From positions 1 through 18,933 of the forward strand of contig CAKTKV010000008.1 of assembly GCA_934572355.1 (NCBI GenBank): a stretch of 18,933 bases of DNA, read 5' to 3'. A model generated the notes under the pieces. The model saw only the letters and a program-made list of their open reading frames with translations, was not told the origin of the DNA and did not search any database. The first letter of the stretch is position 1; each line of letters begins with the position of its first letter. The translations under genes and the position numbers were made by a program. This document shows positions 14,178 through 18,933 of the stretch, one piece after another. The stretch is from an uncultured Oscillospiraceae bacterium. GTDB lineage: Bacteria; Bacillota; Clostridia; Oscillospirales; Oscillospiraceae.

Positions 14178-14719
14178 ACGTTTTCGCCTCCATTTTCAGT
14201 TTCAGTCTGCTGCGCGGCGCTGTCTTCCTTCTTGTCCGCGCTGTGGACAATGACCTTCAAAAGATTCATCACGCAGAAGAAAACCACGAGAACGGAAACC
14301 ACTACCTGCGCGAAATAAACAATGCCCTGAGACCAACCGGTCGCAGCCAGCTGCTTGTTTGCCTTTATCTGGTATATCTGAACTCCGTATTTAGCCATAA
14401 GGAGAAAAAAGCCCCCGATAAGAACGTGGCGCAGGCAGTCCAAGGCTGTCTTTGCCCACTTGGGTACTGCGTTATACAGGAACGTGAGAGCGATATGCTC
14501 ATCGTTATAAACGTCAATTGAAATGCAGAGATAGCCGAAGATAACAAGGATGACGAGGATGACTTCTTCGCTCCATGTCCACGGATCGTTGAAAACATAT
14601 CTCATTATGACCGCGCTGAAGCAAATGACCAGCATTATAAACAGTGACAGCGCGCCCAAAGCCTTTTCGACTTTTATTATTTTCTTGAAAAAAGAATCTG
14701 CTTTGTCGACAAATTTCAT
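14174..14719 (-). CDS. dctQ: TRAP transporter small permease (DctQ)
   Basis: 181 residues with four predicted membrane helices, a DctQ-typical FSAVIMRYVFNDPWTWSEE segment (about 34-52), and a polar acidic tail. Start ATG 14719 follows AAGGGG. It forms the membrane complex with DctM and is separated from dctP by a hairpin spacer of 79 bp. Confidence 0.95.
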   Translation of the reverse strand: MKFVDKADSFFKKIIKVEKALGALSLFIMLVICFSAVIMRYVFNDPWTWSEEVILVILVIFGYLCISIDVYNDEHIALTFLYNAVPKWAKTALDCLRHVLIGGFFLLMAKYGVQIYQIKANKQLAATGWSQGIVYFAQVVVSVLVVFFCVMNLLKVIVHSADKKEDSAAQQTETENGGENV

Positions 14720-14740
14720 TGTAAAACCCCTTTTTAAATG

Positions 14741-14769
14741 TATAACGAGAGCGGAATGCTCTCGTTATA
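14741..14769 (-). promoter_or_regulatory. Intergenic hairpin between dctP and dctQ
   Basis: A 12-bp perfect stem (14741-14752 with 14758-14769) with a 5-nt loop, 29 bp after the dctP stop. There is no U-tract directly after it on the minus strand. Such hairpins after binding-protein genes commonly protect the upstream mRNA so that the binding protein is made in excess of the permease; that role is inferred here. Confidence 0.7.
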
Positions 14770-14798
14770 CGGAAAGTGTCGTCTGTGTCCGAGGCCTA

Positions 14799-15821
14799 TT
14801 ACTTGATCAGGTCAAGGTACTCCTTGAGCTCGGGGTACAGTTCGTAAACGCTGCTGCAAGCATCCTGGAATTCGGAAATGTCGACGTCGATGATGGTCGC
14901 GCCGCCTGCTTCGACAGCTGCGCGGGACTCAGCTTCGGAGGTCTCAAGCAGCTCGCGGTCGTACATGGAGGCTTCCTGAGCGGCCTTCTTGAGTGCATCC
15001 TGCTGATCTGCGCTGAGGGAATCCCATGCCTTGCCGCTGATGCAGAAGAGGGAGCCGAGAGCGGTGTGCTTATCAAGGCTGTAGTAAGGAGCGACCTCAT
15101 AGTGGCCGGAGGTGTAGTAAGAGGTCATGTCGTTCTCTGCGCCGTCAACGATCTTGGTCTCGAGTGCGGAGTAGACTTCGGAGTAGTTCATCGGGGTGGC
15201 CTTCGCGCCGAGAGCCTCGAACATAGCCATGACGATGGGGTCTTCCTGAGAGCGGATCTTCAGGCCGGCCATGTCTGCAACGCAGGTGATGGGCTTGTCA
15301 ACGGTATAGAAGGAACGTGCGGTCGCGAAGAAGTAGGTGAGGTTCACAATACCGGTGTCCTCAAGGACTGCCTCAGTCAGAGCCTGACCGAACTCGCCGT
15401 CGAATGCGTCATACTTTGCCTGATCGGTAGCGAAGAGGAAAGGCATGGAGGCTGCTCTGAGTGCGGGGCAGCTGGGAGCCATACCGGTGGTGGAGATACG
15501 AGCCATGTCGAGGGTACCGGCCTGAAGCTGGTCAGCGACGGAAGCTTCGTCACCGAGAACGCCGTTGCTGAAAACCTCAACGGTGACAGTGCCGTTGGTG
15601 TACTCGTTCGCGAGCTCAGCAAACTTGCGCGCCGCGATAACGTTGGGCATGGTGTCTGCGCCGTTGTCGGCGAGCTTGAGGGTTATTGCCTCTGCGGGTG
15701 CCGCATCGGCTGCGCTGTCTGCCGCGGGGGCCGCAGCGGGAGCTTTAGCGGTGCTGCCGCAGCCTGCGAACAGAGCTGCGCAGAGAACGAGGCAAAGGAT
15801 CATCGCCAGTGTTTTTTTCAT
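14799..15821 (-). CDS. dctP: TRAP transporter substrate-binding lipoprotein (DctP)
   Basis: 340 residues, start ATG 15821 behind AGGAGG. A lipoprotein signal (MKKTLAMILCLVLCAALFAGC) puts the lipidated Cys at residue 21, followed by an Ala/Pro-rich linker. The mature domain has the DctP pattern LKIRSQEDPIV, whose Arg usually binds the substrate carboxylate, and EVYSALETKIVDGAEN. The substrate should therefore be an acid. With uxuA and uxuB in the operon a hexuronate or uronate-containing sugar is favoured; sialic acid is less likely without nanA. First gene of the operon, transcribed from the operator-controlled promoter. Confidence 0.93.
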   Translation of the reverse strand: MKKTLAMILCLVLCAALFAGCGSTAKAPAAAPAADSAADAAPAEAITLKLADNGADTMPNVIAARKFAELANEYTNGTVTVEVFSNGVLGDEASVADQLQAGTLDMARISTTGMAPSCPALRAASMPFLFATDQAKYDAFDGEFGQALTEAVLEDTGIVNLTYFFATARSFYTVDKPITCVADMAGLKIRSQEDPIVMAMFEALGAKATPMNYSEVYSALETKIVDGAENDMTSYYTSGHYEVAPYYSLDKHTALGSLFCISGKAWDSLSADQQDALKKAAQEASMYDRELLETSEAESRAAVEAGGATIIDVDISEFQDACSSVYELYPELKEYLDLIK

Positions 15822-15885
15822 TTTCTTCCTCCTGTAAAAGTTGTTTGTCTGTGCGGGGTCATATCTGCCGCCGCATCATGATTTG

Positions 15886-15914
15886 AGAATACACCAGAAA
15901 ACGTTTTCTGTAAA
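15886..15914 (-). promoter_or_regulatory. Promoter of the dctP-uxuB operon
   Basis: Minus strand: TTTACA (15914-15909), 17-bp spacer, TATTCT (15891-15886), 65 bp upstream of the dctP start. Spacing is ideal and each hexamer departs from consensus at one or two positions. The 16-bp palindrome fills almost the entire spacer. Confidence 0.75.
15895..15910. promoter_or_regulatory. LacI-family operator in the dctP promoter
   Basis: CAGAAAACGTTTTCTG is a perfect 16-bp palindrome with the central CG typical of LacI-family operators. It occupies the -35/-10 spacer of the dctP promoter, so repressor binding would exclude RNA polymerase. It lacks the TG...CA outer positions of a catabolite-response (CcpA) site, so the adjacent LacI protein is the better candidate. 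Confidence 0.75.
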
Positions 15915-16044
15915 GTGTATTTTCTTTTGCTTTCTAAACAATATTTTTTGTTCTTTTTTGTAAAAATAGCATAAGGAAGCCGACATTTTTGAGCGTGTTC
16001 AAAGTCTCTTAAAGATTTTGACATTTGAAAAGCTTGATTTTTAT

Positions 16045-16058
16045 AGAAAACCTTTTCT
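16045..16058. promoter_or_regulatory. Second operator, upstream of the lacI-type gene
   Basis: AGAAAACCTTTTCT matches the core of the dctP operator at 13 of 14 positions and lies just upstream of the regulator's -35. A further half site (ACGTTTTCT) starts inside the -35 region at 16067. The centres of the two operators are about 149 bp apart, close to an integral number of helical turns, so looping by a tetramer or paired dimers is conceivable. Confidence 0.65.
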
Positions 16059-16063
16059 TTTTC

Positions 16064-16092
16064 TTGACGTTTTCTTTACGTTGATTTACTAT
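16064..16092 (+). promoter_or_regulatory. Promoter of the LacI-family regulator
   Basis: TTGACG (16064-16069), 17-bp spacer, TACTAT (16087-16092), 31 bp before the GTG start. It is divergent from the operon promoter and next to the second operator, implying autoregulation. Confidence 0.6.
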
Positions 16093-16123
16093 ATATTACA
16101 GATTACAGAAAAAAGGAAAGACG

Positions 16124-17203
16124 GTGAACTTAATGAAACAGCCATCCGTTGGCGCGAACCTCTCCGACGTCGCCGCGCGCGCCGGGGTCTCGGTCGCGTC
16201 CGCATCCAGAGTGCTCAGCGGCTCAAAGTACCCTGTCAGCGACAAGGTCAGGAAGCGCGTCCTCGCCGCCGCCAAGGAGCTCAACTATGTGCCGAATATT
16301 TTCGGTCAGCTCCTGCGCAGCAATTCCAGCGGAGCTATCGGCATCATCGTGCCGTCCCTGCAAAACCCGTTTTACAATCAGGTCGTCTTCGGCATTGAAT
16401 CCGCCGCCATGGTGAACGGGCACGAGATACGCCTGTTCTCCTCTCACAGAAGCATAGAGCAGGAGCGCAGCAGCATCATGTTCCTGCTGCACAGCCGCGT
16501 CATGTCTCTGCTCATCGTCTCCGTGGACACGAGTCCGGACACGCTCAAGCATTATATCGACTCCGGCGGGCAGGTCGCGCTGCTTGAGGCAGAGTTCGAA
16601 CTTGACAATGCCATCAACGCCGTCTCCGACAGCTACCTCGGCGGACGCATGGCGGCAAGGCACCTTGTGGACTACGGCCATAGGAAGATCGCCTTTCTCT
16701 CGACGCCGATAACGAAAAAGTTCAGGCAGAAGGTTCTGGCCGGGGTGCGTGATGAGCTCAGGCAAAGCGGTATCCGCTTTACCGACAGCGACGTTTACAC
16801 CGCCGAGGTCGAGAGCGAATCATTGACAGGTCAGTACGAATTTGAGGTCGGCAAGCAGCTTGCCAAACAGCAGGATTACAAGCAGCTTGGCTACACCGCC
16901 ATCATCGCGATAAACGACCTTTCGGCCTACGGCGTCATCCAGGCGCTCAATCAGTCCGGTGTTTCCGTGCCGGGGGACATTTCCGTGATCGGGCTGGATA
17001 ACATCATGTATTCCGAGATGATCTTCCCGCCGCTCACAACGGTGGAGATGCCCTCGAGCAACATGGGCTATACGGCATGTCAGATGCTGATCTCCGCCAT
17101 GGAGAGCGACAGCCGCATCATTTCTTCCATGGAGTTCAAATACCCCTGCGTGCTGAAGGTGCGCGGCTCTACAAAGGATATCCGCGCCGCCCACGCAGAT
17201 TGA
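16124..17203 (+). CDS. LacI-family transcriptional regulator of the catabolic operon
   Basis: 359 residues from GTG 16124, which has AGGAAAG at a good distance; ATG 16133 would be too far from it. Residues 12-31 form the LacI helix-turn-helix (LSDVAARAGVSVASASRVLS), followed by the hinge region NYVPNIFGQLLRSNSS and a periplasmic-binding-protein-like sensor domain (IGIIVPSLQNPFYNQVV; later VSVPGDISVIGLDNIMYSEM). Transcribed divergently from dctP with matched operators in both promoters, it should repress the operon and itself. The inducer is probably the imported sugar or a catabolic intermediate. Confidence 0.9.
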   Translation: MNLMKQPSVGANLSDVAARAGVSVASASRVLSGSKYPVSDKVRKRVLAAAKELNYVPNIFGQLLRSNSSGAIGIIVPSLQNPFYNQVVFGIESAAMVNGHEIRLFSSHRSIEQERSSIMFLLHSRVMSLLIVSVDTSPDTLKHYIDSGGQVALLEAEFELDNAINAVSDSYLGGRMAARHLVDYGHRKIAFLSTPITKKFRQKVLAGVRDELRQSGIRFTDSDVYTAEVESESLTGQYEFEVGKQLAKQQDYKQLGYTAIIAINDLSAYGVIQALNQSGVSVPGDISVIGLDNIMYSEMIFPPLTTVEMPSSNMGYTACQMLISAMESDSRIISSMEFKYPCVLKVRGSTKDIRAAHAD

Positions 17204-17260
17204 TTCTACGCATATTTTGATGTGTATGCGAAACAGGTTCATTTTTTCATTTTTACAAGC

Positions 17261-17305
17261 AAGCAGAGCTTGCACCGTGCGAAATTCGGTATGCAAGCTC
17301 TGCTT
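17261..17305 (+). terminator. Hairpin after the LacI-family gene
   Basis: A perfect 14-bp stem (17261-17274 with 17292-17305) with a 17-nt loop, about 58 bp after the stop. The following T-run is short (TTT), so termination efficiency is uncertain. Confidence 0.6.
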
Positions 17306-17361
17306 TACATGACTGCTTCCAATAATGAAACGGTAAAATCTGCTGTCTAATGTATAGTAAA

Positions 17362-17395
17362 ACAGACCCACAAGCGAAACGCTTCACAGGTCTGT
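17362..17395 (-). terminator. Terminator of the DegV-family gene
   Basis: ACAGACC (17362-17368) pairs with GGTCTGT (17389-17395), with an inner AAGCG/CGCTT stem (17372-17376, 17380-17384). On the minus strand the stem is followed by TTTTACTATAC. It lies 52 bp after the DegV stop codon. Confidence 0.65.
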
Positions 17396-17447
17396 CTAAT
17401 TTATAGGCTACATAGTTTACAGTTCACGGATACTCTTGGAGCTTTAA

Positions 17448-18299
17448 TCATTGTGCGCTGCTTTTTTTGAAAAACGCAACGGCAACAACACCGGGGCCGG
17501 TATGAGTCCCGATAACGCTGCACAACAAAGTGGAATCAAGCGTATCAGTTCCCTCCTGCCAGAGCGCGCGGCTGTCCTCTACATACTTTTTCAGGAGCAC
17601 GTCACTCAATCCCGAGTAGCCAAGCAGTATCGGCATTGAAAAATCTATGCCGCCGCTGTTGTGTATCTTCTCTACGAGCAGGTTATTGCCCTGCTTTGAG
17701 CCGCGTGCTTTTCCGATAACAACGACTTCCCCATCCTGAATGGTGAGCACAGGCTTGATGTTAAGAATACCTCCGGCAAACGCAGTCGTCTTAGAGATGC
17801 GCCCGCCTTTCTTCAGATATTCAAGCGTGTCCAGCAATGCTATGAGGCACACATCCGCTTTCTTTTCCTCGAGTTCTTCGGCAATTTGCTCCGCGCTCAT
17901 CCCGGTCTCCGCCAGCTTCATCGCGTGCTCGGCAAGAATACCGGACCCGATAGCGGCAGTCATGCTGTCCACAACAAAGATATTATCAAAATCCTCCGCG
18001 GCAATGCAAGCGCTTTGATAAGTACCTGAAAGCTTAGAAGAAATAGTTATAACAACGGCGCTGTCTCCTGCTGCGGTAACTTCTTCAAACACTTTCTGGA
18101 ACGCTGCAGGCGTGGCCTGACTCGTTGTAGGCAAGACGTCGCTTTCAACGAGGCGTTCGTAGAAGCGCGCCTTGTCTATCGTCACACCGTCAATAAATTC
18201 CTCATCTCCGAAATGCACGGTCAGCGGAACGACGCGAAAACGCTCTTTGATACGATCCGGCATATCCACTGTCGAGTCTACAATTATCTGGATGCTCAT
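17448..18299 (-). CDS. DegV family fatty-acid-binding protein
   Basis: 283 residues from ATG 18299, with GAGGAGG 6 bases upstream; longer in-frame extensions run through its promoter. DegV hallmarks: IIVDSTVDMP (5-14), the TTSQATP loop (59-65), SSKLSGTYQSA (88-98), and the C-terminal THTGPGVVAVAFF near the end. Members bind a long-chain fatty acid; in Firmicutes, FakB proteins deliver it to the kinase FakA for phospholipid synthesis. No fakA is present here. It is independent of the sugar operon: converging orientation, own promoter and terminator. Confidence 0.93.
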   Translation of the reverse strand: MSIQIIVDSTVDMPDRIKERFRVVPLTVHFGDEEFIDGVTIDKARFYERLVESDVLPTTSQATPAAFQKVFEEVTAAGDSAVVITISSKLSGTYQSACIAAEDFDNIFVVDSMTAAIGSGILAEHAMKLAETGMSAEQIAEELEEKKADVCLIALLDTLEYLKKGGRISKTTAFAGGILNIKPVLTIQDGEVVVIGKARGSKQGNNLLVEKIHNSGGIDFSMPILLGYSGLSDVLLKKYVEDSRALWQEGTDTLDSTLLCSVIGTHTGPGVVAVAFFKKSSAQ

Positions 18300-18360
18300 C
18301 TGAAACCTCCTCAGTCCGGAATTGGCTTTATTGCTAAACCTTAAAATACTGGTCTGACGG

Positions 18361-18389
18361 ATTATAACGCCGGGAAAATAATTTGTCAA
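18361..18389 (-). promoter_or_regulatory. Consensus sigma-A promoter of the DegV gene
   Basis: Minus strand: TTGACA (18389-18384), exactly 17 bp, TATAAT (18366-18361): a perfect match to the housekeeping consensus, 62 bp before the ATG. Expression is likely strong and constitutive. Confidence 0.85.
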
Positions 18390-18489
18390 TATCCTATATT
18401 TGTCTAAACTTTTACTTGCAAAACGTTTGAAACTATGATGAGTGTCAACATCCCAAAAGGTCAAAAACTGCATCGCTATATCAAAGAAA

Positions 18490-18527
18490 AGCCAAGACAC
18501 CGATTGCTGATGGTCAGTGCCTTGGCT
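18490..18527. repeat. Inverted repeat upstream of the DegV gene
   Basis: AGCCAAG (18490-18496) pairs with CTTGGCT (18521-18527), with a further CAC/GTG inside. On the plus strand CTTCTTGCTTT follows, so it could be a weak terminator. No gene feeding into it is visible. Confidence 0.4.
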
Positions 18528-18647
18528 CTTCTTGCTTTGGATGCTTCAGCCAGTCGACATATACTTTGAACATTATCAGCCGTAATCATGAAAATTGCAT
18601 TTTGCTATATCACACCCTGCCAATGCAGCCAGTGGTCCCCAAAATAA

Positions 18648-18689
18648 AAAATCGGAGGATTCATGTCAGCACAAACCGGAATCGGATAA
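18648..18689 (+). pseudogene. Terminal codons of a second tyrosine recombinase copy
   Basis: The frame KIGGFMSAQTGIG-TAA (stop 18687-18689) matches the end of the left fragment (KIGGLMSAQTGIG). Nothing upstream is integrase-like, so only ~13 codons survive. The intact stop here shows that the left copy lost its stop by a T-to-A type change. Confidence 0.75.
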
Positions 18690-18707
18690 AAAGAGACTCC
18701 TAAACTC

Positions 18708-18742
18708 AGAAAGCACCGGGCAAAAACTGTCCGGTGCTTTCT
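18708..18742 (+). terminator. Hairpin after the integrase tail, right copy
   Basis: A 12-bp perfect stem (18708-18719 with 18731-18742) equivalent to 319-351. As in the left copy there is no U-tract after it. Confidence 0.5.
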
Positions 18743-18836
18743 GCTCCTATCCGCATTTGGGTCACGGTTTGGGTCAACGGCATTTTCGAGGCTTTTACGT
18801 GCACGTGAGGCCAAGGTGTAAGCAGGCAATAAATAA

Positions 18837-18922
18837 GGTGGATTCGCCTGCCTGCGGGCAGGCCGCCTCGGGTTGAAACGTGCCCCCGGCACGTTTCTAA
18901 GCGCCCTCGGTTCGAATCCACC
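18837..18922 (+). ncRNA. Conserved three-way-junction-like structured element (right copy)
   Basis: Same 10-bp closing stem (18837-18846 with 18913-18922) and two hairpins as 443-528. The first hairpin (18846-18852 with 18857-18863) is fully Watson-Crick here because position 18860 is A where the left copy has G. Conservation of both stems and loops exceeds that of the flanking integrase tail. Confidence 0.45.
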
Positions 18923-18933
18923 ACGGTTTTCAC

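Larger units (their letters stand above)
18647..18929 (+). repeat. Right copy of ~280-bp direct repeat
   Basis: Matches 258-534 in order and orientation: recombinase tail, hairpin (18708-18742), TTTGGGTCA pair (18756-18776), the ACGTGCACGT palindrome, and structured core (18837-18922). A 4-bp duplication (AAAT) near 18833 is specific to this copy. It runs to the window edge, so what follows (a tRNA, an element or chromosome) is not visible. Confidence 0.85.

Noticed and set aside
12849..14318. 489-residue plus-strand open frame
   Set aside because: Antisense to dctM, with low-complexity Asp/His/Glu runs caused by reversed hydrophobic codons.
10802..15821. Sialic acid (nan) catabolic cluster
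   Set aside because: TRAP, an AGE-family epimerase, nagA and nagB would fit, but there is no N-acetylneuraminate lyase or ManNAc kinase, and uxuA and uxuB belong to a uronate route.
14550..15881. 443-residue plus-strand open frame
   Set aside because: Antisense to dctP and dctQ, which have signal peptide, membrane helices and ribosome binding sites on the minus strand.
15895..15910. Catabolite-response element (CcpA cre)
   Set aside because: The palindrome has the central CG but lacks the TG...CA outer positions of cre; a matched site at the adjacent LacI gene favours the local regulator.
1..18933. CRISPR array
   Set aside because: No series of regularly spaced short repeats; the repeats found are two- or three-copy and tied to integrase or tRNA scars.

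Overview
The window looks like chromosomal DNA of a Gram-positive, anaerobic, gut-type clostridium (inference). Nearly every gene has a strong purine-rich ribosome binding site (AGGAGG, GGAGGTG). Two promoters match the sigma-A consensus at both hexamers, and the gene families (DUF6076, DegV, HipA-like kinase with an AbrB-type partner, TRAP transporter with uronate enzymes) suit the Oscillospiraceae/Ruminococcaceae. A Faecalibacterium-like host is plausible but cannot be proved from this sequence. The window has a patchwork left third, a coherent GC-rich catabolic block, and ends that repeat each other.

Left end, 1-960: an integration scar. A fragment of an unrecognised minus-strand gene abuts the last ~60 codons of a tyrosine recombinase. 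A ~280-bp repeat follows (hairpin, tandem TTTGGGTCA motif, conserved three-way-junction-like structure). Then come a bidirectional terminator, an intact tRNA-Tyr(GTA) and the 3' half of a tRNA-Thr broken at its anticodon loop. The same ~280-bp repeat, including the recombinase tail, recurs at 18647-18929 in the same orientation. The stretch between is therefore bracketed by direct repeats about 18.4 kb apart.

Accessory segment, 960-6800: an AbrB-domain protein and a HipA-like kinase with ATGA-overlapping genes, a near-consensus promoter and a palindrome in that promoter, which together look like an atypical toxin-antitoxin or kinase pair. Next are an MFS transporter and a DUF6076 zinc-ribbon protein, a sigma-70 region-4-like small protein, a stub of a mobile-element helix-turn-helix protein, and an integrase core missing both ends. 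A 23-bp near-identical sequence occurs at both sides of this segment (917-939 and 6667-6689).

Catabolic block, 6800-17203: one minus-strand operon, in transcription order dctP-dctQ-dctM (TRAP transporter), an AGE-family 2-epimerase, nagB, nagA, uxuA and uxuB, with a divergent LacI-family regulator. It predicts uptake of an acidic sugar or small oligosaccharide. One branch would run fructuronate -> mannonate -> 2-keto-3-deoxygluconate, and the other would use the 2-epimerase, NagA and NagB to deliver fructose 6-phosphate. The combination fits substrates containing both uronic acid and N-acetylhexosamine, such as glycosaminoglycan fragments (inference). A 16-bp perfect palindrome lies between the -35 and -10 of the dctP promoter. 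A 13/14 match lies just upstream of the lacI promoter, so repression and autoregulation by the LacI protein are likely.

Right end, 17204-18933: convergent hairpins, a DegV-family fatty-acid-binding protein with a perfect consensus promoter, then the second copy of the recombinase tail and structured repeat, which runs to the window edge.
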